Of a DNA stretch of 64,000 bases, positions 36,338 through 49,165 are shown one piece after another. Origin of the DNA: Microbacterium sp. SORGH_AS_1204 (GTDB lineage: Bacteria; Actinomycetota; Actinomycetes; Actinomycetales; Microbacteriaceae). The stretch is from NCBI RefSeq assembly GCF_030818935.1, contig NZ_JAUTBD010000001.1, positions 2,976,001 to 3,040,000 on the forward strand, in the 5' to 3' direction. The first letter of the stretch is position 1, and every line of letters starts with the position of its first letter. The notes below the pieces were generated by a model. It worked only from the letters and a program-made list of their open reading frames with translations, had not been told where the DNA came from and did no database searches. Position numbers and translations under genes: made by a program.

Positions 36338-38844
36338 GTCGTGTCGCGTCCCCCCTGGACGGCGGGACGCTTCCCCCTCTCGACGCGGTGCGGCGGCCGC
36401 TGCCGCGAACGGCGAGGGGCGAGGAACCGCAGGAACGATCTCAACGATACGGCCGCGCGCAGCCGCTGCCAGCGGCTCTGCCGAGTCCGCAGCGCCCGCC
36501 GCTCCTCGTCGACGATGCGCCAGAACGCCGCCGCCTCATCGGCACTCACCGTCGCCGACGAGAACACGGCGCGATCGGCGGCGTCGGCCAGTGGGATTCC
36601 GCCCGGCGTGGCGAAGGCGTCAGCGGTCTCGCGGCGCGTCGGTGCGGGCGGCAGGACATGGCGCGAATCGACCCCGGCGTCGACGTACTCGTCCCACCCG
36701 CCCGCGATCGCGTCGCGCGGGTCGGGCGCGCGACGACGACCGCGGCGTCGCACCGCCTTCGCGGCGATGACGGCCAGGAAGGGCCCCAACACCACCAACA
36801 GGCTCAGCACCGCGATGCCTCCGATGCGCAGGAGCATCCACAGCCATGTCAGGTCGATGCCGTCTTCGATGGACTGGTCGTCGTCGAGGGCGTCGTCCTC
36901 CTGCACGGGCTCGGGCGGGATGACCTCTTCGACGGTGTCAGGCCGGACCTCGGTGACGTTCTCGGGGTCCTGCTGCTGGGTGACTTCGAGACTCGGCGAC
37001 TTCGCCCACTGGGGCGTGACGTCCACCGGGGTCCAGCGACCGTCGACCCCCTGCACCTCGGTCCAGGCGCTGACATCGCGGGGGCGGCACTCCCCCGCGT
37101 CGCACGTCGGCAGCGTGGAGTCGGTGGAACTCAGCCGCGCCCCGACGACGACGCGGGCGGGGAATCCCAGCTCGTGGGCGATGAGGGCGGCCGCCACCGC
37201 GAACTGTTCGTCGTCGCCGACCGCGGCGACGTAGTTGTCGGACGCGGCGGCCCGCGGGTCGTCCTCCCGCTCGAGCAGTCGCTCGAACATGCGGTCGATG
37301 CGCGCGAGGGAGTGACCGGAGGCACTCGGTTGCACCTGATACCCCGGGAGCTCTTCCGCCCAGGCCGGCGCCGACGCACCCTCGGGCGCGAGGCTGTGGC
37401 TGAGATACCCGCGCTCGCGCAGGAGCTGCACGAGCCCCTGAAGGGCCGCTCCGCCGGAACCCGTGACGTGCTCCTGCACCCACCGACGCAGATTGTCGCC
37501 GCCGGAGGGTCCGGACGCGTCGCCGGGTGCCGACAGCGAGGTCAGATCCGAACCGGTGGGCTCGACGGCGACGAGCCGGTACCGGTCGCCCGCGCGAAGG
37601 CCGCCCTCGGCGATCTGCACGCCCGCCTGCGCGTCGGCGCTGTAGTAGAAGCGATCGGCGAGCAGCGCCCGGCGATCGCCGTCGAACGTGGCCCGCGCGA
37701 GGCGCCCGACCGTCGGCATCCACAATCCACCGAGGTCGACGATCTCGATCTCCGCATCGACGGCCCGCCCCTCGCCGGCGTCGCGCGAGGACGGAAGGCG
37801 GACGAATCCACCGCCCCCGGCGCCGGATGCGCGGAAGATCTCCCCGTCGTACGTGTCGAGCGTGGCGATGCGGACGCGCTGCGGAAGCTCGCCGTCACCG
37901 CCGACGCGGAAGAGCACGTCGTCGGAGCGGGCGTCGGAGAACAGCGCGCGGTACTCGGCCAGCGGGCTCGCGGCTCGTGCGATCTGCCGCTCGGGACCGG
38001 CAGCGGACCGGAGCACGAGGCGGTCGGCATCCCGTGCCGCCGACGGCACGACCGCGACGGTCGCCACGGCCGCGACACCGATCATCGCCGCCCCCAGTGC
38101 CGCGCGGCGCCGGCCGACGAGGGACGCCCCCCGGCCGACGGTCGCGGAGACGACGCTCGCCCGTGCGAGCGCACGGCCGCGCTCCTCACGCGCGCGCCAC
38201 GCCAGCCACAGCACGGCCGCGAGCAGGGCCCCCAGGCCCACGGCGGTCTCCACGGGGGCCCGCACCTCGACCGGTCCGACGGTGAGCGGCGCGCTGGTGG
38301 CTGTGCGTCCGAAGAACAGTCCGAACCCCGGCATCGCCATGCCGGTGATCACGGCGATGGAGGCACGCCCATCCGCCCGGACCGAGAACGCCAGCGTCAG
38401 GGCCGTTCCCACCAGGAACACCACCAGCGCCGGAACGAGGAGGTTGCGGTACGTCCCCACCGGCAGATCGACCGTGACCAGATCCTTCCAGGCGACGATC
38501 ACCCCGCCGAAGGCTTCGCCCAGACCCCGCGCTCCATCGAGCACCGACGTCATCCGCGATGGCACCGCCACCGGCACGGCAAGAACGGCGAAGGCGACCA
38601 CGAGCCCGACCGTGAGCGCCCACCCGCCCCACCGACGCCACGAGACGACCGCGACCACCGCCGCCGCGGCGAGCGCGGACACCACCACGAGCAGCACGAA
38701 CGCGCCCGTCGCGTACACGGGCCACGCCGCCACCGCAGCCAGGGCGACCGACGCCGCCGTGTACGCGGCCCCGGCCACTCGACGGGGCGTCGACGACGGG
38801 TCGCGACGGCGTGCAACGGAGCGTGCGTGCTGACGTGCGCTCAC
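36334..38844 (-). CDS. TgpA-like transglutaminase-fold membrane protein lacking catalytic residues (836 aa)
   Basis: N-terminal TM segments (about 25-330) precede an extracytoplasmic domain (about 350-640), a further TM segment (about 661-696) and a cytoplasmic tail, the layout of TgpA-type proteins. The transglutaminase core is present but altered. Where active members read GYCEHFA this reads GDDEQFA (Asp at about 545 replaces Cys). Where they read DAHAW this reads DVSAW (Ser at about 592 replaces His). The third acid is kept (VDVTP, Asp608). It is probably a non-catalytic binding domain. The GTG at 38844 overlaps the DUF58 stop by 4 nt. Confidence 0.8.
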   Translation of the reverse strand: MSARQHARSVARRRDPSSTPRRVAGAAYTAASVALAAVAAWPVYATGAFVLLVVVSALAAAAVVAVVSWRRWGGWALTVGLVVAFAVLAVPVAVPSRMTSVLDGARGLGEAFGGVIVAWKDLVTVDLPVGTYRNLLVPALVVFLVGTALTLAFSVRADGRASIAVITGMAMPGFGLFFGRTATSAPLTVGPVEVRAPVETAVGLGALLAAVLWLAWRAREERGRALARASVVSATVGRGASLVGRRRAALGAAMIGVAAVATVAVVPSAARDADRLVLRSAAGPERQIARAASPLAEYRALFSDARSDDVLFRVGGDGELPQRVRIATLDTYDGEIFRASGAGGGGFVRLPSSRDAGEGRAVDAEIEIVDLGGLWMPTVGRLARATFDGDRRALLADRFYYSADAQAGVQIAEGGLRAGDRYRLVAVEPTGSDLTSLSAPGDASGPSGGDNLRRWVQEHVTGSGGAALQGLVQLLRERGYLSHSLAPEGASAPAWAEELPGYQVQPSASGHSLARIDRMFERLLEREDDPRAAASDNYVAAVGDDEQFAVAAALIAHELGFPARVVVGARLSSTDSTLPTCDAGECRPRDVSAWTEVQGVDGRWTPVDVTPQWAKSPSLEVTQQQDPENVTEVRPDTVEEVIPPEPVQEDDALDDDQSIEDGIDLTWLWMLLRIGGIAVLSLLVVLGPFLAVIAAKAVRRRGRRRAPDPRDAIAGGWDEYVDAGVDSRHVLPPAPTRRETADAFATPGGIPLADAADRAVFSSATVSADEAAAFWRIVDEERRALRTRQSRWQRLRAAVSLRSFLRFLAPRRSRQRPPHRVERGKRPAVQGGRDTT

Positions 38845-40217
38845 GAGGCGGCCCCCCGCACCAGCAACCCCGAGAGGTCGTCGAGTGTGCCGATGGTCAG
38901 GACGGTGAGGCCGGCGACGCTCTGCATGCGCGGATGCGCGCGTTCGTCGCAGATCACCGCCGCGACCGCGGTGTCGGCCGGGAACGCCAGCGCCGCCTGC
39001 CGCAGCCGGGTGAGGGGCACAGCCGCCCCCACGACGACGAAGGCGATCGACAAGCGCTCGGTGGATTCGGATGCCAGGCGGCACACGTCTTCGACGGGCA
39101 TGGTGTTGTCATGGCGGCCGAGTCCGCTGAACCCGTCGAGCATGGCCCGTCGTGACACGACCGGGAGATGACGGATCGCGCGTAGGCGGCCCTTCACGAC
39201 GCGGGGGATCTCGGACCCCGTGACGATGTCGACGTCGCGGGCATCGCGGACGGCACGCAAGCCCAGCGACGCCGCAGCGGAGACGGCGAGCTCGTACTCG
39301 TCGGCATCCGTGTACTCCGCCGTGGCCGCTGCCAGCACGATCGCCATGCGCGAGCGCCGGGACTCCTCGTACTGCCGGACCATGAGTCGGCCGGTCTTGG
39401 CGGTCGACTTCCAATGCACCTGACGGCGCGCGTCGCCCGGTACGTACTCGCGGATGGCGTGGAACGACATGTCGGCATCCACGAGACGGCGGGTGGCGCT
39501 GCCCTCCAGGTCGCGGATGAGTCCGGCGCTCGTCGAAGGGAGCGCCACCGTGCGCGGATGCACGAAGAGATCGTGGACGTCGTCGAAGGAGTGCTCGCGC
39601 CGGAGCAGCCCGACCGGGTCGCTGCGCACGGTCGTGACGGGGCCGATCCGCACGACGCCGCGCGGGAGCGGAGGGATGTCGAGGGGCTCGCGCGAGACAT
39701 GCCCGGAGCGCAGGAACGGCACCGCGAACTCCACCAGCCCGCGTCCCACGGGGATGTCGAGTCGTCCGGGCAGGGCGGGGCGCGCACTGTCGTTGCGGAC
39801 GACGATCTCGCCCGTCACCCCGTGTCCGGCGACGACACGCTCGTGCTGCAGCGTCAGATCGACGTCGTAGGCGCGGGCGCCGAAGAGGAAGGGGATGCTC
39901 ATCACCACGAGCAGCAGGCCGGCGACGCCGGCGACCATCCACTCCACCCATCCGAACACCGTCCCGAGCGTCAGACCGACGGTGGCCGCGATCGTGACGA
40001 CCGCTCCTGCCGGGCGCACCGTGCGACCGGCCCAACGCCCGGCGCCCACGACAGCGGCGACGACGGCCCGCCACACCTCCGTCGCGCGCACGACGGCGCG
40101 CACGATGCGCCGCTGACGCCGCACCGCGGTCGAGGTGACCGACGTGCTCGAGCCGGTGCGCATCGTGCGCGCGGAGGTGCGCGTCAGCCGCGACGCGGTC
40201 AGATCGGACTCGGGCAC
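38841..40217 (-). CDS. DUF58-domain protein (458 aa)
   Basis: Two TM segments (about residues 72-115) are followed by a vWA-like DUF58 domain. The family signature HWKSTAKTGRLMVRQYE is at about 264-280, with REYVPGDARRQVHWK preceding it. DUF58 proteins are encoded next to MoxR ATPases in many bacteria and are thought to be their partners. The start is a GTG at 40217. It is 46 nt after the MoxR stop and overlaps the next gene by 4 nt. Confidence 0.85.
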   Translation of the reverse strand: MPESDLTASRLTRTSARTMRTGSSTSVTSTAVRRQRRIVRAVVRATEVWRAVVAAVVGAGRWAGRTVRPAGAVVTIAATVGLTLGTVFGWVEWMVAGVAGLLLVVMSIPFLFGARAYDVDLTLQHERVVAGHGVTGEIVVRNDSARPALPGRLDIPVGRGLVEFAVPFLRSGHVSREPLDIPPLPRGVVRIGPVTTVRSDPVGLLRREHSFDDVHDLFVHPRTVALPSTSAGLIRDLEGSATRRLVDADMSFHAIREYVPGDARRQVHWKSTAKTGRLMVRQYEESRRSRMAIVLAAATAEYTDADEYELAVSAAASLGLRAVRDARDVDIVTGSEIPRVVKGRLRAIRHLPVVSRRAMLDGFSGLGRHDNTMPVEDVCRLASESTERLSIAFVVVGAAVPLTRLRQAALAFPADTAVAAVICDERAHPRMQSVAGLTVLTIGTLDDLSGLLVRGAAS

Positions 40218-40263
40218 GCGTCACCTCCCGCCGGTGGCGCGGTCTGCTCGGCCGGGGGCATCG

Positions 40264-41229
40264 TCACGCGCTCTCGCGCTGCGTGGGAGGGAGCGTGTCC
40301 AACAGCACCTGGCCGATGACCGCCTCCTGCGTGACGCCGTCGAACTCCGCCTCGGGGTGGAGGATCAGCCGGTGCGAGAGCACCGCGACCGCGAGGGCTT
40401 TGACATCGTCGGGGGTGGCGTAGGTGCGCCCCTGCGCCGCCGCGCGGGCACGGGTGGCCCGGGTCAGGGCGAGGGCCCCTCGGATGCTGACGCCGAGGCG
40501 CACCTCGTCGGCCGTGCGGGTGGCATCCACGAGTCGGGCGATGTAATCGAGCACGAGGGCGTCGACGTACACGGATGCCGCGAGGTCGGCCATGCCGACC
40601 AGCGCCTGCGGGGTGATGATCGGGCGCAGGTCGGCGGTGGCGACCGGTGCGCCGTCGAGGATGCGGACCGTGGCGGCGTGATCGGGGTACCCGAGCGAGG
40701 TGCGCAGGAGGAAGCGGTCGAGCTGGGCCTCGGGCAGGCGGTACGTGCCGGCCTGCTCGACGGGGTTCTGGGTCGCCAGCACCAGGAACGGCACGCCCAC
40801 CGGACGCGAGACGCCGTCGATGGTGACCTTGCCCTCCTCCATCACCTCGAGCAGCGCCGACTGGGTCTTGGGGCTGGCCCGGTTGATCTCGTCGGCGAGC
40901 ACGATGTTGGCGAAGATCGGCCCGGTGTGGAACTCGAACGACCCCGTCTTCTGGTCGTACACGGTGATGCCGGTGATGTCGCCCGGCAGGAGGTCGGGCG
41001 TGAACTGGATGCGGGTGTTCGTGCCCTGCACCGACTGCGCGACGGCACGGGCGAGCGACGTCTTGCCCGTACCGGGGACGTCCTCGAGGAGGACGTGACC
41101 GTCGCTGAGCATCGCCGTGAGGACGAGTTCCACGACGTGACGCTTGCCGAGGACGGCGCGCTCGACGTTGTCGGCGATCTGCGCGAAGGTCTGGGCGAAC
41201 CAGGTGGCCTGCTCCTGGGTGATCGTCAT
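40264..41229 (-). CDS. MoxR-type AAA+ ATPase (321 aa)
   Basis: A complete AAA+ MoxR protein: Walker A EDVPGTGKTSLAR, the pore-side segment IQFTPDLLPGDITGITVYDQ, Walker B IVLADEINRASPKTQ, sensor 1 LATQNP and sensor 2 LGVSIRGALAL. MoxR ATPases act as chaperones that remodel or insert metal/cofactor proteins, usually with a vWA partner, here probably the DUF58 protein downstream. The ATG at 41229 gives the standard 321 aa. The giant Ig protein lies 56 nt upstream. Confidence 0.93.
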   Translation of the reverse strand: MTITQEQATWFAQTFAQIADNVERAVLGKRHVVELVLTAMLSDGHVLLEDVPGTGKTSLARAVAQSVQGTNTRIQFTPDLLPGDITGITVYDQKTGSFEFHTGPIFANIVLADEINRASPKTQSALLEVMEEGKVTIDGVSRPVGVPFLVLATQNPVEQAGTYRLPEAQLDRFLLRTSLGYPDHAATVRILDGAPVATADLRPIITPQALVGMADLAASVYVDALVLDYIARLVDATRTADEVRLGVSIRGALALTRATRARAAAQGRTYATPDDVKALAVAVLSHRLILHPEAEFDGVTQEAVIGQVLLDTLPPTQRESA

Positions 41230-41285
41230 GTCGTGTTCCTTCGGGCGTGATCGAACGGATGCCGGATCGGCGGGGTCGGGGGGCG

Positions 41286-44200
41286 TCAGGCGCCGGGCTT
41301 GCACGGGCCGGAGAGCTTCGCGGTGGCTGTGTCGAGGTTCCACCCGGTTGTGGACCAGTCGACGCTGACACCGACGTTCTCGACGGTGGTGGCCCCGGCG
41401 GGGACGAGGGTCGGGTTGCCTTCCGTCTTGGGGAGAACGGCACCGCTCTTGTCGCGGTAGACGGCGTCGTCGTACGAGAAGGCGAAGGTGGCCCGGCCGC
41501 TCGACGAGGCACCTTCGGCGCGGAGCGCACCGCCGGCCTCGCAGCTCGCGACCTTCCAGCTCGCCTGGACCTGGTACGGGGCGCTTCCCGCGGCCGGTTC
41601 GACTCTGCCGCGTTGGGACTGCGTCTTCCAGACCTTGTGCTCGAAGTACACGAGGATGTTCGGATCGCGGTCGAACACGGTGGATCCGTCGTTCCAGTTC
41701 TCGTACTTCACCTCGTTGTTGCGCGGCGGTGTGCTGCCGGCTTCGATCTTGCGGTCGATGTACCACCGGGCGGCGTCGCCCTTCACCTCCGCCTGCGGAT
41801 CGACGCGGAAGGTGTAGCCCGTGGGGGCGGCGGCGTCCTGCGCCACGTTCAGGCTCTGCTTCACCGACACGACGCCGTAGGACTCCCCGCGGAAGAACGT
41901 CTCGACGCAGAGGGTGTAGTCGTAGCTCTCGCCGTCGTTGCGGCCCGGGAACTCCTCGCGGGCCGATCCCGACCCCGGCTGGCACCGGGATCGCCCCTCG
42001 GCGATGTCGTACGCCAGCTCCACGTCGGCGCCGTTCGGTTGGGCCGACCCCACGGCGACGACGGTGGACTGCTGGTTGCCCGTCGAGCGCGAGGTGAGGT
42101 TCAGGGCGAGGTTCTGCGCGATGCCCACGCCGTGCGCGGTGCCCACGAGCTCGCTGCCGTTCGAGGCTCCGCCGAGCCCCGGAGGCAGGGTGAAACGCGA
42201 GAAGGGGCGGACGGTGACGGCGGTGGCGTCGTTCGAGCCGACGACGAAGCGGCGCACCTGCACCACGTCTTGGTTGCGGCCGACGTCGACGCGGACGGTG
42301 TCGCCCACGGGACTGGAGATCTCGAGGCTGCCCGTCTCGGCCCCGTCGACGCCGCTGATGACCAGATCGGCGACGCCGCCGGCGCCGTCGGTGCGAACCG
42401 GGGTGAAGGCGAGCTCACGCGGCGGGGCGGGCGCGCGATAGGCCCAGCCGGTGGTGCGAACGGAACCGCGCGACTCCCCCACGGCGTTGACGGCCGTGAC
42501 GACGTATTCGCGCTGTTCACCGTTGGGGGCCGAGATCGGCGGGCACGATCCGTCGGCCCCGCACTGTCCGACGATCTGTCCACCCGTGCGCACGGTGAAA
42601 CCGGAGAGACCGGGGTAGGCGCGGCCCGCCTCACCCGGATCGACCCGCAGGGTCAGCGACCCGTCGGCGAACGCCGTCTGGCGCACACTCGCGGGGCCCC
42701 GCGGGTAGCCGAGCAGGTCGAGGACGACACGGGCGTCTCGGCCGGCCGCCGTCGTACGGCCCTGCGCGTCGCGCAGCGTGACGCTCGCGCTGCAGGTCGC
42801 GCCGGGGGCGTCCGCCGCCCACGAGGCCGAAACGCTCGTCGACGAGGCGACGGCGAAGCTCACGCCCGTGCACGCGGCCGTCGGGCTCACGGCGACGACC
42901 TCGAGCGGGGTCCGGGGCAGGGGGTTGACCTCGCCCGGGGCACCGACCACGTCGATCGTGCAGCCCGAACCCGACGCTTGCGAGCACTGCGACGACGTCG
43001 TTCCTCCCTGCGGAAGCGTCGACGGCGCGGCACCGACGCGCAGGACGAGACGGGCGGGGGCGACCGCGGCGTGGCTGGTGATCGAGATGACGGCGGCGTT
43101 CTCGGCGCCGGGGAGGGCGCGGTCGTTTCCGGTCACCGTCACAATCGAGCCGTCGAGCGACACCGCGAACGCGGATCCGGAGTACTCCAGGGCGTAACGG
43201 ACCCCCGCCCCGTCTTCGCGTCCGAGCTGCCACGAGGTCATGTTGCGCAGGTCGAAGGTGGCCGTCTCTCCCGGCCCCACCGTGAGCGCGCCCGGGCGCA
43301 GCTCGGGTTGCGGATCGCGTGCCACTACGCCCACGGGCACCGACAGCACCGTCCACTCCTCGCTGCCCGCCACCCGGACGGGGACGCGGCAGGCGTCGGT
43401 CCACGGAGACCCTTCCCCGGCGTCGTACGTGACCACGGAGCCGGCGACCGAGCACCGACCCTCGGCGCGAACGCCCGTGGTGGTCGCCTCCGTGCCCACC
43501 TCGAGCGTGGCGCGACGGGGCACGGCGACGAGGGATGCCATGTCGAACGAGACGGCGGCGAGCTCGTCGACTCGCTGGGCGGCGTTCGGACGCAGGGACA
43601 GGCTGAGGTCGTCGTCACCGGGCACCCGGAGGAACGCGTAGGTCGTGACGTCGGCGTCACCGGCACGCCCGGTGACGGCGAAGGGGATCACCCGCCGTGT
43701 CGTCGGCAGCTCACCCGAGATGCGCCGCCCCTCGATCCGGACGTCGGCGGGATCGCCCCACAGCGCCACGCCGAGCGCGCTCACGTCTCCGCCCGACCAA
43801 CTGGCCTTGCCGGCGATGACGTCGACGCCCGCGGCGAAGTCGTCGCGGTTCTCGACGGTCAGCACCGTATCGGCGACGACCGGATAGTCGGCGACGCTCT
43901 CGCGGACGACCTTGACGACGATCAGCCCCCGCCCGGTGTTGCCGGAGTCGGACGAGACGTCGTACAGGAACGACAGGGTCGCCGGTCGATCTCCGGCGCG
44001 GAGGACGACGGCCGTGTCCGACACCGTCTCGATGAACCCCTCGAGACGCGCGTACTCGGGATTGTCACTGCCGTCGACGAGGGTCTCGGGCAGATCGGGG
44101 CGCACACCGGTGAGCGAGAGTCGGCCCTGCGTCGGGTCGATGTCGTTGGCGAGGGGGCTGACGCGGATGGTCCGGTCCGCCCCCGCCTGCACCTGCACGT

Positions 44201-47200
44201 AGTCGGTGAAGGTGATCGGACTCGGGTTGGCCTCGGCATCCAGGACCCCGATGCGCACCGTGCCCTCGCCCGTCGCACCGGCGGAGTCGGAGACACGGTA
44301 GCGGAACGACACCTGACCGCGGTCGCCCGGAATGGAGAAGTACAGGATCGACGACCCGTCGGGCGAGACGGATGCCGTGCCGCGGTCGGGCTGCGCGACG
44401 ATGCGGTCGAGGACCACGGAGTCGCCGTCGGGATCGATTCCGAACGCGTCGAAGTCGATCGACGTCGTCCCGCCGCTCAGGACCCGCCCCTCGAGGGTGG
44501 CGGGGATCGGCGCGCGGTTGGCCTCGGCGCCGAGCACCGTGATGCGCACCGTCGCCTCGTCCCACAGGGACGGCGTTCCGGTGCTCGACACGCGGTAGGA
44601 CACCTCGTACGATCCGGGCGTCGTCGGGGCGAGATAGCGAAGCACGCCTGCGGATGCGAAGGCGAGGCCGTCCGCTGCGGGCGTGGCCTGGATGCTGGAC
44701 GGATCGAGCGTGGGACGCCCACCCGCGGGTGAGACGTCGTTGTCGAGGACGGGGATGTCGATCTGCGCCCCCGCACGCGCCGTCACGGTGTCGTCGACGG
44801 CGATGGGGGCGATCTCGGGGGCCGGCGGGAGGAGGTATACCGTGGCCTCCCCCGTGACGCGCGAGCCCTCGTCATCGGTTCCGTCGCTCACCGCGTAGGA
44901 CACGGTGCCGAGCAGGCCCGCCGCGCCGTCGGACGTACTGCCCGACACCCGGAGATCGTTCTGCCCCACGGTGTCGACGGTGAGCGAGGCGCCGTCCTCG
45001 GCCTGGGGGGTGACATCGCTCAGCAGCAGCACCCGACCCGTGGGATTGGACACCGCGCGGAAGACGTCGAGCGTCGCGTCCTCCTGCGGTCGCACGAACG
45101 CCACGACCGGGGAGGTCGACAGCTGCGCCGGGGCGTCCGCCGGGAGCAGGGTGATCCGCGCCGTCGCGTTCGCGTCGCGGCCTCCGCCGTCGACGGTGAA
45201 GTCGACGCGGTAGACGCCCGGCTGCGAGGCCGTGAGCTCGAAGGTCGTGCTGCCGCCGACGACCGTCGCGGTCGCGGTCGCACCGTCGAGGACGCGCACC
45301 GAGGTGAGCGAGATGTCGCCGGCGGTGCCGGTCACGTGGGGTCCGACGTCGACCGACACCGACGAGCCGACCGTGTCGACGACGGCGAACGACTGCGCGG
45401 CGAGGCCGGGGTCGGGAGCGACGCGAACGACGAGCGCTTTCGTGGTCGTCGCACCTCGCGTGTCGGCGACCGTGACGTCGAGCTCGATGCTCTGCTCTCC
45501 CCCGGATCCGTCGTCGGCGTGCTGGTAGACGACGTCTCCGCCGGGTGTGGCGGCCACTGTCCCGACACCGCCCGGGTTCTCGACGGAGAGCAACAGCAGG
45601 GGGTCACCGTCGGGGTCGACCCACCCGGGCAGCACCGGCACCGTCACGGTGCCCCCGCGTGCGACCTCCGGCGTGGGCCACGGCTGCAGGCACGTGTCGA
45701 CTCCGCACCACACCGGCGCGGCGTTGGCGTCGGCGGGTGAGACCGTGAGCGTGACGGTGGTGGGCGCGGAGGTCAGCCCGTCGGCGGTCGTGCCGTCCGT
45801 CACGGCGTACGAGAACGTCGCGCTACCTGTGGCGTTCGGCGCAACCCGGACCGCGAGCCGCTGGCCGGAGTCGGTGAGGGTGAGCGTTCCGAAGCCGGGG
45901 TCGAGTCCCGTCACACTCTCGCCGACGATGCTCAGCACGTCTTCGTTGGGGTCGTGGTCGTTGAGCAGCACGGGCAGCGCGACGAGGCGGCCCGGGCGGA
46001 CGCCGAACGCATCGGGCTCGGCGATCGGGGGCTTCGGATCGAGCACGACGCTGAGCTGCTCATCGCTTTGCACGGTCGTCTGTTCGGTGCGGTCGTCCAG
46101 CGACCAGTTCTGGCTGGAGGCGACGAGCGCACCGTCGGGCACTGTCCACACCCAGCCCGTCCGCGTCTCGTTCAAGATGATCGCGTGGTCGGTCGCGACG
46201 AACACCGGACGACGTTGGTCGGGCATGGTCGCGCCACCGTAGTCTAGCCCGGTCTCGCCCTGGTCCGACCGCCACAGTGTTCCACGGGAGTCGCCCGGGA
46301 GCAGCCACGCGGCGTACGCGATGCCCTGATGCCATACGGGTCGGGCGGGCTGACCCAGCACGTTGCCCCCGCCGCCCATCTCGCGCCGGGGCTCGGAACC
46401 GTCGATGGGGATCGTCCACAGGGACTGATCATCGGCGACGTACACGGCGCGGGCATCGGGATCGGCGTCGCCCACGACGACCTGATCGCCCGTGTCGATG
46501 TCGACGGGGTCATCGCCGCGCACCCAGACGCGGCCGGAATCGGAGTCGAGGAGAACCCACTCGTCGCCGGCGGCCGAGAGAACGGGGGCGGCGATGTCGG
46601 CATCGAGGGCGTCGCACCCGCGGAGCTCGTCGGATTCGACGTCGTACCGGATGACCGACCCGTCCGCGGAGGAGTAGGCGAACAGCATGCCCCTGTCGTC
46701 GAGCGCCACGGCATCCGCCGTATACGCCGCCGCGTCGTCGTCTTCGGCCGCGCCGAAGGGATCGAGTTCGACACCGGCCTGTCCGGCGCGACTCAGGCGT
46801 CCGGCGAAAAGCGTCCCGGCATCCGTCCGGTAGACGACGTAGTCGCCCGCGGTGACGACCGAGGTGGTCCCCGCGGGTGTGGCGGGGGCGGTCTGGAGTT
46901 GCTCCTCCTGCAGGTCGACGGGGCGCGCCTCGTCGATCCGCGTGAGCTTGCTGAAGCTGTCGGTGAAGAGGTAGGCGCCGTCACCGGCCTGCGCCACCTG
47001 GCTGGGGTTGCCCGCCGCACGGACGGTGTCGAGTTCGCCGACGGCGGTGTTGACGCGGGCGTACCGCTGGCCGTCGCCCGTCTGCAGGGCCCAGACGGAG
47101 GTGTCGACCTCGGGCGTCTCTTGCGCGTCGAGACCCGGCCACACGATGCTCGCCGTCACGACCAGGGCGGCCGAGACCACCGCGGCGGTGAGACCGGCGA

Positions 47201-47212
47201 GCGTCGTACGCT

Positions 47213-47216
<4 letters not shown>
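41286..47216 (-). CDS. Giant membrane-anchored Ig/cadherin-like and Fn3 surface protein (1976 aa)
   Basis: An N-terminal anchor (TLAGLTAAVVSAALVVTASI, about residues 5-25) is followed by a region of about 370 residues that resembles a beta-propeller. Then come tandem Ig/cadherin-like modules with NDxDP motifs: LNDHDPNED (about 418), DPDGDPL (about 532), DNDVSPAG (about 827), DPDGDSV (about 929) and NDIDPTQ (about 1029). An Fn3-like module is at about 1600. I see no sortase signal. The ATG at 47216 overlaps the kinase stop (ATGA), so kinase and Ig protein are made together. It is probably the extracellular scaffold or sensor arm of the cluster. Confidence 0.85.
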
Positions 47217-48349
<1,133 letters not shown>

Positions 48350-48398
48350 CGAGCTCCCTCCGAAAGATCCGTCCGCGACCCCGGCGAACGACCCGACG

Positions 48399-48404
48399 AT
48401 GCTA
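48399..48404 (-). promoter_or_regulatory. Possible TAGCAT -10 box of the kinase cluster
   Basis: TAGCAT on the minus strand lies 49 nt before the kinase ATG. No clear -35 sequence is visible 17 nt upstream, so the assignment is weak. Confidence 0.3.
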
Positions 48405-48446
48405 ACAAAGTCGACTGATCGCACCGGCCGTTCGTGCACAGGCGGC

Positions 48447-49109
48447 TCAGGATGCCGGCGGCTCGGACTCCCGCGGATCGAAGGGCGCGTCCAAGGAGCG
48501 TGTGAGGTCGTCGAGGAGCGCGGCGATCTGCGGTTCGACGTACTCCGCGACGGCCGCCTGGATGCGCAGCCGGTGGTGGAGCAGGATCGAGCACACCTCG
48601 CGGCCGATCATGTTCGCGTAGTCGTCGGCCAGACCCACCTCCTGGCGCAGCGCCGCCTTCGCGGCATCCGACAGCGGGGGCAGGGCCGGGATCGCTGCAT
48701 CCTCTTCTGCGGCCAGGCCCGACAGGGTGAACAGGAACGGCGAACCGGGCTCCGGATCGGGATCCAGCGGCATTCCCTCGAACTCGGGCTCGAGGCCCTC
48801 GGCCGGGCGATAGGAACGACGCCGGTTGCGCTCGGCCTGCTGGTCGAGCTCGGCCTGCAGCATCGGGAGGTTGCGGGCGGTGTACTCGGCGACGGCGTGG
48901 TCGACGATGCCCTTCACGCGCGTGGACAGTCCGTGCTGCACGCCGTGGGGGACGTCGGCTCCCAGTCCGGCGGCCGAGAGCACGGGAGAGCCGAAGCAGC
49001 GCCGGCACGGGGCGACACGGCCACGGTGGTTCGCCGGTTCCCACCGGGGCAGCCAACGCAGCCAGGCGTCCACCGCCTGACCCACCTGGCTTTCGAGCGA
49101 CCGCTCCAC
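48447..49109 (-). CDS. Conserved hypothetical actinobacterial protein (220 aa)
   Basis: I do not recognise a named family. The N-terminus contains a possible short zinc-type motif CRRCFGSPV, then a helix-rich, acidic middle, and a helical C-terminus (DYANMIGREVCSILLHHRLR, AAVAEYVEPQIAALLDDL) that could form coiled-coil contacts. There is no signal peptide or TM segment. The GTG at 49109 is the start. It is just upstream of the kinase on the same strand but separated by about 98 nt, and may or may not be part of that unit. Confidence 0.6.
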   Translation of the reverse strand: MERSLESQVGQAVDAWLRWLPRWEPANHRGRVAPCRRCFGSPVLSAAGLGADVPHGVQHGLSTRVKGIVDHAVAEYTARNLPMLQAELDQQAERNRRRSYRPAEGLEPEFEGMPLDPDPEPGSPFLFTLSGLAAEEDAAIPALPPLSDAAKAALRQEVGLADDYANMIGREVCSILLHHRLRIQAAVAEYVEPQIAALLDDLTRSLDAPFDPRESEPPAS

Positions 49110-49165
49110 GGCTCTACGCTAGCCCGACACGCCCGGGAAAGAGCGGATGCCACGACTCCCGCGCG

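Noticed and set aside
33690..37234. Long plus-strand frames across the FHA and TgpA genes
   Set aside because: Shadow frames: Arg/Ala/Pro-rich, no motifs, while the minus-strand frames have recognisable domains and coupled junctions.
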